NCBI GenBank assembly: GCA_902459845.2
Contig: CABPSV020000158.1
Coordinates: 4,469-25,622, forward strand
DNA from: Hepatocystis sp. ex Piliocolobus tephrosceles
Lineage: Eukaryota; Apicomplexa; Aconoidasida; Haemosporida; Plasmodiidae
DNA: 21,154 nucleotides
Reading direction: 5' to 3'
Made by a program: the position numbers and the translations under genes. This document shows, in pieces, positions 1-8,986 of the stretch; within the stretch, counting starts at the first letter, position 1; each line of letters opens with the position of its first letter. The notes under the pieces are model-generated. The model searched no databases. It saw only the letters and a program-made list of their open reading frames with translations, and was not told the DNA's origin.

Positions 1-3
1 ATA

Positions 4-76
<73 letters not shown>
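4..76. repeat. poly(T)25-poly(A)48 tract
   Basis: A run of 25 T (4-28) is followed directly by 48 A (29-76). The two halves are complementary, so single-stranded DNA or RNA could fold into a hairpin of up to about 25 A-T pairs. It lies less than 70 bp upstream of the alveolin start codon, with a (TA)n tract at 105-130 between. Such tracts are typical of Plasmodium promoters and 5' UTRs; the exact run length is unreliable in assemblies. Confidence 0.9.
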
Positions 77-80
<4 letters not shown>

Positions 81-93
81 TACATGTAATATA

Positions 94-134
<41 letters not shown>

Positions 135-143
135 TTTTACAAA

Positions 144-1523
144 ATGGATAGTAGTTCTGAAGGAAGTTACGAAAATGACGTTGCAAATTATTACAACACA
201 CGTAAAACAGAATATATAAATGAATATGATCAAAATGAAAATGTAAATGCAATTGAGGAGTATACAGGTACACATAAAAACACAAATGTGTCTAAAAAAG
301 AAGGAACTGAAAACACATCAAGTGATGATTTTAATTCTGAAAGTAGTTATCTTCCACAATATATTCCAGAATTACACGGATTAGGTAGAAAACACCAAGC
401 ATTACCTTACACAGTAAATGAATATGGAATTCCAGGACAAGTATCACCTTATCATAAACCAAAAGACTTAGGAGAAACAGGAGAAAGATCTAAAAATGAA
501 ATATTATATGATGAAAATGGCATGCGTATTACTGTTAATTCCGAAATGGATAAAAATAAAGATAAATTGTGGTCTTGGACAAAAGAAGGAAAATTAAAAG
601 TAGAATGTTCACAACCCATAATACCAGTTTCTGTTGTACAAGATATTTTAAGAAGAGATAAAATTGTTTTAGTACCACAAGTGGAAGTAACAGATGTAGT
701 AGTTCCAAAAGTTTTTAATCAAAGTGTTAAGCATGATATACCCAAAGTTAATATACATGCAAACACTACTAATGTAGATATACCAAACGTTACTTATGTA
801 GATAAAGAAGTAATTGTACCTATTATTACAGGATATACTCATAAATTTGTACCAAAATGGGAAATACATGAAGTTCCTAGACCTGTTGTAAAATATATAG
901 GAGAACAAAAAATTGTAGAGTTAGAAGTACCAGAAATTAAGTATGTAGATAAAATAGTAGAACGGGAAGTTGTTGTTGATACTGTAGAAAAAAGAGTTCC
1001 TAAAATTATTGAAGTACCAGAATATGTAGATGAAGTAAAATATGTATGGAAACCTATTGAAAAAATTGTATATATACAAAAACTTGTACCTAAATTTGAT
1101 GTTGATTTACAATGTCCTCCACCATTAATAGTACCTTTTCCAGTACAAAAAGTTAAACAAATTCCACCTATAATGCTTAAAAAAGTTACAAAAATACCAG
1201 AATATATACATAATGATACAAATAAACCAGGAGGTTATATGCCTGTTTCACAAGAATATGTTAATCAATTTACGAAAAAACAAAATAATACATTACCAAA
1301 TTATATGTTCACAGCATGTTGTGATCCAAATGTTCAAGACCCAAATAATAGTAAAAAATGTAATGACGAAAATATAACTTCAGATTTATTTATGAATGTT
1401 CAGGATGAAAATGTAATAAAATCTGAAGCAAACATTGGCAATGATCTAAAATCTTTTGTAAATAATAATCATGGTTTTGATAAAAATGAGAATGAACAAT
1501 TAACTGTTGATGTAAATGCTTAA
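144..1523 (+). CDS. Alveolin / inner membrane complex protein 1 (IMC1) family, 459 aa
   Basis: Alveolins are intermediate-filament-like proteins that form the subpellicular network under the inner membrane complex of apicomplexan invasive stages. The N-terminal ~155 residues are hydrophilic and acidic. Residues ~176-352 form a continuous Val/Pro/Lys/Glu-rich alveolin core, with repeats such as EVPEIKYVDKIVE (261-273) and EVPEYVDEVKYVWKPIEKIV (290-309). The C-terminal ~100 residues are polar, with an adjacent Cys pair at 392-393 that could be palmitoylated (inference; known for some family members). There is no signal peptide or membrane segment, as expected. It is a single exon; the start has an A-rich context (ACAAAATGG) and no in-frame alternative is better. 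Family assignment is firm. The paralogue is not: from memory of gene order it may be IMC1k, which I cannot confirm. Confidence 0.93.
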   Translation: MDSSSEGSYENDVANYYNTRKTEYINEYDQNENVNAIEEYTGTHKNTNVSKKEGTENTSSDDFNSESSYLPQYIPELHGLGRKHQALPYTVNEYGIPGQVSPYHKPKDLGETGERSKNEILYDENGMRITVNSEMDKNKDKLWSWTKEGKLKVECSQPIIPVSVVQDILRRDKIVLVPQVEVTDVVVPKVFNQSVKHDIPKVNIHANTTNVDIPNVTYVDKEVIVPIITGYTHKFVPKWEIHEVPRPVVKYIGEQKIVELEVPEIKYVDKIVEREVVVDTVEKRVPKIIEVPEYVDEVKYVWKPIEKIVYIQKLVPKFDVDLQCPPPLIVPFPVQKVKQIPPIMLKKVTKIPEYIHNDTNKPGGYMPVSQEYVNQFTKKQNNTLPNYMFTACCDPNVQDPNNSKKCNDENITSDLFMNVQDENVIKSEANIGNDLKSFVNNNHGFDKNENEQLTVDVNA

Positions 1524-1748
1524 AAAAAAAAAAAAAGATAAAGACAAGCACCTTAACCAAAATTTAACATTGACTTTAACTTTAATTCCATATATATATA
1601 TATATATGTATTTTTTTATATGTGTGGATGCATGCCTGTGCGTGCACATATAAATAATTTGTCTATTTTTGTTATATTTTGTTTTGTATTAGTTCGCTCT
1701 TTTTTCTTTTTTTTTTGTATTTTTAAGTTTTTTAAGTAGTATTTATTC

Positions 1749-1799
<51 letters not shown>

Positions 1800-2262
1800 T
1801 ACATACATACAAACTATTAATTATTATTAATGACTCATTATTAATTAATAAATATATTACTATATATTTGTATAAACTGTATCTTCTTCTTAAACCATTA
1901 TGTTGATCAAGCATGTTGTTACATGTATATTTGACTTTTTATTATACATGTGTTGTTTATTTACTTTTTTTTTTTTATTTATTTTTTTTTTTTTTATGAT
2001 TTAGCAGTTCCATTCATATATATATATACATAACGCATGAAAAATATTGCAATTTTGTAAATTTTCCAACCAATTGTAAAGATGAGGTTACATTTATTTT
2101 TATATAATATGTAAACATCTCATCCATTTTCTTAAAAAATAAAATGTATTATATTATTTTTAACTGTACAATTTACATGAACGAGTTATTCTAAATGCTT
2201 TTATATATTGCAATATATTATCTAGCTTTTATATTTTAGACATTTGTCATTTTGTATTTGAC

Positions 2263-2314
<52 letters not shown>

Positions 2315-2490
2315 CAAAATAACATCAACAACTTTATTACTTTTGTTCATTTTTTTTTAATATTTTTTTTTTTTATGTCCTTTTTATGTTATTTTGCTAT
2401 AATATCTTTTTTTGTTATAATATCTTTTTTTGTTATAATATCTTTGTTTTTTGTTGTTATAATATGTTTTTTAATTAATAAAAAGTTTTA

Positions 2491-2525
<35 letters not shown>

Positions 2526-2591
2526 TAAAAATGTAAAAAATTTGTGATGCGCTTCTCCTACATATTTGATTAAATACAGTTCATTTTAAGT
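1524..2591. other. Intergenic region between convergent alveolin and tail-anchored genes
   Basis: This is the shared 3' region of two genes read toward each other. It holds A42 (1755-1796), T48 (2265-2312) and an A-run near 2494-2521, plus an 18-bp minisatellite at about 2397-2470. A small G+C-richer patch at 1624-1648 contains TGCATGC and GTGCAC. GATGAG near 2081 and CTCATC near 2118 are inverted. No gene is supported here. Confidence 0.7.
2397..2470. repeat. 18-bp minisatellite, about 4 copies
   Basis: The unit TATAATATCTTTTTTTGT occurs twice exactly, followed by two diverged copies. It is intergenic, downstream of the tail-anchored gene. Confidence 0.75.
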
Positions 2592-3284
2592 TTAAAATAA
2601 AATAAAAATAATAATAAAAATTAAAAATGTTATTATGAGCAAAATTTTTTTTATTACTTTGTTATCATTTAATAATGTCTCTTTGTTATATGTTTGCAAC
2701 AAATTCTTTAACTCTGAAACATAAACATATACGTAATAAATAGTATTATAATCATGTGAAAAAAACATAGATAAACATACAAACAAAACAATAGATTACG
2801 GTTGTGTGGACATTCAAATAACATACTAAACAACATACTATCATTGGTTATAAATAAAACTATAAACATACAACTAACCTTTATTTTCTTTTTCTAAATC
2901 TTGTATCTTTTGTTGTAGATGAACTATAAAAAAAAATAGTTTGTAGTTACATTCTTTATTATAATATAATTCATCAGAGATTTGCTTTTCTTTTCTAAAA
3001 TAAAAAAAAAAGTAAACGAATTAACGTATCTAGAATTATAAAAGTTGCGTCATTATTTAATTAGACATGAATTTATATGCATAATTTGTTTTTTCTTTTT
3101 TTTTGGTATCAATATATATATATATATATATATGTATATGTACTCACGAGGAGAAGCATGAATCTATATATAAATTATTATTTTATTTTATTTTTTTTCT
3201 ATTTAACCTAATTGTACTAGTGTAATCTAAATCATTGAGAGTTTTATCTTTTAATTTACGGCACAAAATTGAATACGTATCCAT
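2592..3284 (-). CDS. Predicted small tail-anchored coiled-coil protein, ~104 aa, three exons
   Basis: Reconstructed here from short exons; no known family recognised. Exon 1 is 3284-3208 (ATG in context GCGAAAATGG, 25 codons plus AG; donor GTTAAA, weak). Exon 2 is 2994-2879 (acceptor ATTTTAG, donor GTTAGT). Exon 3 is 2713-2592 (acceptor TTTCAG, stop TAA). Both junctions keep the frame, giving Arg26 (AG|A) and Glu65 (G|AG). Residues ~51-75 look like a coiled coil and run across the second junction (HLQQKIQDLEKENK, then ELKNLLQTYN). Residues 88-104 are entirely hydrophobic (ILLIITFLIF...), end at the stop codon and follow Lys86-Lys87, the layout of a C-terminal tail anchor as in SNARE-like or organelle-surface proteins. 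Uncertain points: the exon 1 donor (a 16-nt mini-exon at 3163-3148 offers an in-frame alternative) and a 27-nt in-frame intron-like stretch at 2924-2950. Existence of the gene is likelier than the exact splicing. Confidence 0.66.
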
Positions 3285-4791
3285 TTTCGCTTAATCAAAT
3301 GTATATACATAAATAGAAATATATATATGCGTATATATAATATATATATTTTTTTATAAATTATATAACATTTATATATGTTTTATCATTTAACTATTAA
3401 GGTGTGTCTTAACTTTCATTTTATTTATTTTGTTTTTTTCTTATTTTTAAAGTTTACAAAAATTAATACAAGGATAAAAGTGATAAAATTGCACTAACAG
3501 AATAAACATGAATAACACATGTTAGTGTGTTTAATTTCAAGTAAAAATTAATAAATATGCTTATATATGAGTAAGGAAATTCAATATGTTATACATGCAA
3601 TACGTTCATACGTACATACATACACATATATATATATATATATATTATATAATTGTACATATTTTATATTTTATTCCATATCAAAATATAATTAATAGTT
3701 GATATATTTTTTATAAAATTAATAAAAATGTCTTTTTTTTTTTATTTAAGTAATGAATTTATAATAAAACTTTAAATATTCCGACTAATTGGTTAATTGC
3801 CAATATACAATATGTTAGCCTTTCTTTTACATTATATATATATATATATTTTTTTTTTAATGTTATTTTTTTTTTTACACAGACAAGTGCTCATTATTTA
3901 TTCACTTTTTATATGATGCTTAAGCTGCTTTTTGTCGTTTTATAGATTTTTTTATTTTTATTATTTCATTCTTTTATATATATATATATATATCTACTTA
4001 TTTTATTTTTCTATACTTCCCATAAAAAAAAAAAAAAATATATAAATATATCCTCATTTGCACATGTTTTCTTTTTATATTTAAATATAAGAGCATTTGA
4101 TAAAAAAAAAATAAAATAAAATCTCAAACAATGATTTGTAAAAATTGCATTATATTTCTTTATTGAAAAGACATTTGCTATTTTTTTTATATTTAAACTC
4201 GTATGTTCTTTAACATAGTTTATTGTAAAGTTTCAAGGCTCTACATATGAACAAAAAAAAAAAAAAAACATATGTGGAAAAATAGTTAAAACATTTTATG
4301 ATAGACATATGCGCACATGAAAACATATGCTCATTCAGACATTCTCCATTTACAATCCTTTATTTACAATCTTTTATTTATTTTTTCTTTTATTTAAAAA
4401 ATTGTAGTTATATAATTAAACACTTTTATTTATTGGTAATTTTTATTTAGTTTATAATCGTATAAAAAGCAAGCACCAATTATTACTTAGGTACACATGT
4501 TTATATGTTATATGCTTATGTTATTTAGACAATTTTTTTAAATAAAAAACAATTTATTACTTTTAAATATTATCAAATAATAACAGTCTAAACAATACAA
4601 TATACATCTATTTACATATATATATATATATATATATGTCCATTTTGTAATTTTGTTTTTTAAACAACCCGATTTTTGAAAATTAAAAAAAAAGAAAAAT
4701 GAATTATAACTTAATAAGTTAAAATAAAGTAAAACCATATCAAGTAAATTTGGTTAAATTAAGTAAAGTTGTATTATTAAATAATATATAT

Positions 4792-4844
<53 letters not shown>

Positions 4845-5336
4845 AATAACATTAAAAATAACATTAAAAATAACATTAAAAATATATATATACAACTAAA
4901 GTATGCAAATATTAAAAATTGTCAAAATTTATTATTTAAAAAGACATGCAAAAATAAGTTTGAAAAAGAAAAATAAAAAAAGAGAACGTCAGTTTGGTAA
5001 TAACTTGACAAGTTATATATATATATATATATATACATTCATATGTTAATAAAAACAAAAAGGTTAAAATGAAAAATAACAAAAAAATAACATAGACACT
5101 ATATTATATGCAGTATATTATTAATTATTATTATAACTTTTACAACATTCATAAAATATATATAATGTGTACAAAAACAAAAAAGTAAACAAACCTTTGG
5201 ATGTTATATTTACTTATAAATATAAAATTTAAAATATGTTTATATACAACATTTACACAATTACTTTATGCTATTGAATTTTGATTTATTCATAAAAGGT
5301 AAAATTATATAATAAAAAATGCTATTAAAAATGCAA

Positions 5337-5367
<31 letters not shown>

Positions 5368-5721
5368 CGTGTAGTTTCGTTATTTATATATAAAAATGTA
5401 TTAAAACGCGCTCTAAACAACAAATAATTATTTATTTTTTATCAACAGCAATGTTACCCTTCTCTCAAAACTCACAACTTCCATTACAAACCTATTGAAT
5501 TTCTTATTTGTTAATTAAAAAGCGTCTTACAAATAAATAACTTATACTAAATAACTTATACTAAATAACTTATACTAAGTAAAAAAATGCACAGTATAAA
5601 ATACACGGTATAAAATGCACGGTATAAAATGCACAGTATAAAATGCACGGTAAAAAGTCCATGCTAATTACAAAATAGACATGTACTTTTTATTTTTATT
5701 AACTTTTTCAATGGTTTAGGT
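3285..5721. other. Intergenic region between tail-anchored gene and 495-aa gene
   Basis: It holds the upstream region of the tail-anchored gene and the 3' region of the 495-aa gene, both read on the minus strand. Visible are (TA)n tracts, A47 at 4793-4839, a 12-bp AACATTAAAAAT repeat near 4850-4885, an 8-bp inverted repeat (3492-3499 with 3520-3527), and two adjacent 14-bp minisatellites (5535-5659). A slightly G+C-richer stretch lies at about 5404-5500. No gene is supported. Confidence 0.65.
5535..5659. repeat. Two adjacent 14-bp minisatellites
   Basis: Three exact copies of AAATAACTTATACT (5535-5576) are followed 13 bp later by five copies of CACGGTATAAAATG or a one-to-few-base variant (5590-5659). 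Both arrays have a 14-bp period although the units differ. They lie in the probable 3' UTR of the 495-aa gene, within 190 bp of its stop codon. Confidence 0.85.
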
Positions 5722-7209
5722 TTACAGTTTCTCTTGCTTCATTTTATTAATGTTCATATTTTTATCCTTATAATATTCATATTTATTATATGACATTGGA
5801 TCATTTAAAACATTATCCAACACATTATTAAAACCATCAATTAATTTAATCCCTGTTTTTTCAGTATCTGGAATAACTATTTTTTTAAAATCTTCTGGCA
5901 AATTTTTATGTTTCTCTAATGTAGTACTATCTAAAGCACAATTTATTTTATCAATTAAATCGCTTCCTGTTTTCATTGTAGGTCTTTCAGTTCTTGTATA
6001 ATTTGGGTCCGGATTATAAAAAGGATGTAAATCATATAAATTAGTATTATTATTTTTTACTATATTTTTATATGAAACTTCACACATATCCATCATTGTA
6101 TTTACAATATCATCTAAATATGTTCCTAATGCTAGTGTTAATTTTTTAAATATATTAAACCTTTTATTATCTTGATTAAAAGGCATATTTGTATAAATAG
6201 GTGGTCTCTGTTTAATAATATATTCATATTTAGGTTTACTTGATTTACATCCATTTAATATACAATTTGTTTTTTGTTTTATAAAAGAACATCCATTTTC
6301 ATTTTCTTTCATTAAATAAACATATGGTGGAGTTGCATAAAAATTATTAAAATCATTCATATAAGGATATTCATCTACATAATTTCCATACGTTAATGAA
6401 TTACCAACGTTATTATTTTTATTATAATTATTATTTGGATATATATATGGACTTATATTAAAACAACAGCCTTTTGTTTTTGAATCGAAATCATCACGAT
6501 ATGCAATAGGGATTTTTCTGTCTACATTTTTATTTTTATGATATATGTTAGGTAACATTCGATTGGTATTATTATATACTTGTTTATTTTGTACATCCGA
6601 ATTATAATTATATAATAAATTATTTTCATTTATTTGATTGATATTATTTGGATATTTTTTTACTTTTGGATAAGTACTTTTGTTTGTATTTAATGTTACA
6701 TTATTATTTGTAGCAACAAACTCATTGTGTTGTTTGGGAGGTATAATATTATTATTATTGTTATTATTGTTGTTATTATTATTAAATTTATTCATATTAT
6801 AATTGTATTCATTTAATGTTTTTTTCTCTATATATGGCTGATATCCATTTTGAATAATACTATTATTATTATTATTATTACTACCATTTGGTACATATGA
6901 AATTTGTTTTATACCTAAATATTTCATATAATTATCTGTATAATTTTTTAAGTTTTTCACATCATCATTTTTCATATCATCATTTTTCATATCATCATTT
7001 TCCACATCACCAACATATACCATATTATATGAGGTTTCTTTGTAAAAATTAGGATCATAAGTTATAAAACTTTTTTTTCTATTATTAATAAAACTAACAT
7101 CCTGGATTTCGTCGCAAATACTTTTTTCTAAAGCATTTGAATCGTGTGACAATTTACCAGTTGATATTGGTACAGTCAAATTGCTTTTTATGCTACCTGA
7201 TTTATTCAT
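5722..7209 (-). CDS. Plasmodium-type protein of unknown function, 495 aa, with three-copy C-terminal motif
   Basis: No known domain recognised. It is a single exon starting at ATG in an A-rich context, without signal peptide or transmembrane segment. Residues 71-86 are three NDDMK-type pentapeptides encoded by a 15-bp tandem repeat. Asn runs lie at ~111-116 and ~143-154, and the region to ~290 is Asn/Tyr-rich and probably disordered. Cys pairs or clusters occur at 248-249 and ~307-321. The C-terminal third (~350-470) has ordinary composition and holds three copies of G-x2-L-x-D-x2-N-x3-D at 362-374, 415-427 and 453-465, the last two each preceded by a Pro/Lys-Thr-Gly stretch; this is the likely structured part. 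The next gene upstream in its direction is eL18. Function is unknown; I would not guess one. Confidence 0.85.
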   Translation of the reverse strand: MNKSGSIKSNLTVPISTGKLSHDSNALEKSICDEIQDVSFINNRKKSFITYDPNFYKETSYNMVYVGDVENDDMKNDDMKNDDVKNLKNYTDNYMKYLGIKQISYVPNGSNNNNNNSIIQNGYQPYIEKKTLNEYNYNMNKFNNNNNNNNNNNNIIPPKQHNEFVATNNNVTLNTNKSTYPKVKKYPNNINQINENNLLYNYNSDVQNKQVYNNTNRMLPNIYHKNKNVDRKIPIAYRDDFDSKTKGCCFNISPYIYPNNNYNKNNNVGNSLTYGNYVDEYPYMNDFNNFYATPPYVYLMKENENGCSFIKQKTNCILNGCKSSKPKYEYIIKQRPPIYTNMPFNQDNKRFNIFKKLTLALGTYLDDIVNTMMDMCEVSYKNIVKNNNTNLYDLHPFYNPDPNYTRTERPTMKTGSDLIDKINCALDSTTLEKHKNLPEDFKKIVIPDTEKTGIKLIDGFNNVLDNVLNDPMSYNKYEYYKDKNMNINKMKQEKL

Positions 7210-7360
7210 TTTGTAAAATTTATAATCTTATATATGTACCTTATAAATTGCTTTTTATAAATATTATTTTTATATAAAAAAAATCATTTACTTATAAACA
7301 AAATGATTAACAAATATTTAACAGGTATTTAAAATAACAAATAAGAAAAAATGTACAACT

Positions 7361-7398
<38 letters not shown>

Positions 7399-7539
7399 GT
7401 ATTTATGAACAATATTTGTTTATAAAAGAGAAAGTGCAAAATGAAAAAAGAAGAAAGAAACAATATAAATTAAATTAAAAAGTGATCGCTATGTGTTTGT
7501 ATGTTGTTAAAAATATCTAGCCGAGTCTAGTCTAGTCTA

Positions 7540-7571
<32 letters not shown>

Positions 7572-7700
7572 ATAATGAAACAAGTAATGCCTACATAAAT
7601 CAAATGAAACTTATTAAACTATATAATATACATTTATGTTGTTGAAAATGAAATATAGTTTCATTCTTAATTTTATTTTTATTTTATTTATTTGGAACTG

Positions 7701-7755
<55 letters not shown>

Positions 7756-7882
7756 CACATCATATAAACACACACACACAAACATTTAATATATTTTTCA
7801 TTTTTTTCTGAACATTCATAATTTTTTTTAGTTATTTTTAGCTATTTATAACCAATCTTATGTTAAACTTAGTAACCGTAAT

Positions 7883-7921
<39 letters not shown>

Positions 7922-8986
7922 GTAGTAGTAAACACTTGTATTTTTTTTTTTTTTTAGTTCTCATTTTTTTACCATATGTCTTGTAAAATTAACTATTAAA
8001 ATTGTAAAAAAAAATAAATTAAATACAATTTAAAATTTACAATAAAAATTTCCACAAACAACATCTTACTTATTATATATATGTAAATATATGTGTGTAT
8101 ATACGTTTTATTTTGCTATGAAAATTATGAATAAACTAAATTAGAACTTCCATATAAAACACATGCAACAAATAAAAATATGTGACAACTAATTGTTACA
8201 ACATTTGCATTTTTTTTTTTTTTGTATTAATTTCTTTATACACAAGCGTCATAAATATTTTTTATTTTGTGCTTTTACAAATTTCTTTTAAGAAAATATT
8301 AATTTAATTTAAAAATGAAATAACAAATTGTGTTAACAGTTTACTCTTAGAAATTTTCTTTCGAAAAAAAAAAAAAAAAAAAAAAAAAAGATTATTTTTT
8401 TTGGTCTCTAAATACTGTTATAAAAAAATAATTTCATTTATTTACATACATCTATAAGCCCACATATACATAATATATATACATATTTAATAATGTAAAT
8501 TTCCTTTGTAATTTTTTTTAAATTAAAACTTTTGAGAAATTAGGATATATGTTTTTTAACTTATATTCGGTTAAACACTAACATGCAACATTATATGGTA
8601 CCGCGTTAATGCCGCGCCAAGCCACATTAGCGATTTATTAAAATGTTAAACATGTTGTTATGTCATAAATTAACAGCCCTCATTTAATACATATATATAT
8701 AATAATTTAATTTTTTTAATTATTTAATTATTAAGAATGTGTATAATTTTGATAGAATGTGCATTTGCTTTTTTTTTATTCAAAAGCTTAGCTACTATAA
8801 TTTTTATTTTTTTCATTAAATTACATACAAGGGTTTAGAGCGCTACTTAAAATACAAGTGGTATCGTGTTTAGGCAAAAAAAAAAAAAAAATAATAAAAA
8901 TCAAAAAAAAACTAATTTATATACATATGCATAAATCACAGAAAAATAAAATGATATTTTCATTTATATGTATATTAATAATTCGA
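7210..8986. other. Intergenic region between 495-aa gene and eL18
   Basis: It contains the promoter side of the 495-aa gene and the 3' side of eL18. Homopolymers include A49 (7704-7752) and A32 (7887-7918); a T-run near 7541-7564 is preceded by an AGTCT repeat. Two G+C-richer islands stand out: 8597-8632, listed separately, and about 8829-8876. No protein-coding exon is supported. Confidence 0.65.
8597..8632. other. G+C-rich hairpin island, possible structured ncRNA
   Basis: 22 of 36 bases are G or C, inside DNA that is mostly above 85% A+T. CGTTAATG (8604-8611) pairs with CATTAGCG (8625-8632) over 8 bp with one G-T wobble, leaving a 13-base G+C-rich loop; the complement folds equally well. 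It lies about 355 bp beyond the eL18 stop codon. No box C/D motif was found, and an H/ACA fold could not be demonstrated. The strand is undetermined. Confidence 0.35.

Noticed and set aside
669..908. 79-aa antisense open frame within the alveolin gene
   Set aside because: It is the complement of the Val/Pro/Lys repeat core; composition is Tyr/Phe/Ile-rich with no family similarity, and the sense gene is clear.
1616..1804. 62-aa open frame starting with a long Phe run
   Set aside because: Mostly encoded by the A42 homopolymer; no start context or conserved feature.
4298..4450. 50-aa plus-strand ORF (MIDICAHENICSF...)
   Set aside because: Only the first third has ordinary composition; the rest is Phe/Tyr/Leu from T-rich DNA, with no splice partners. 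Probably chance.
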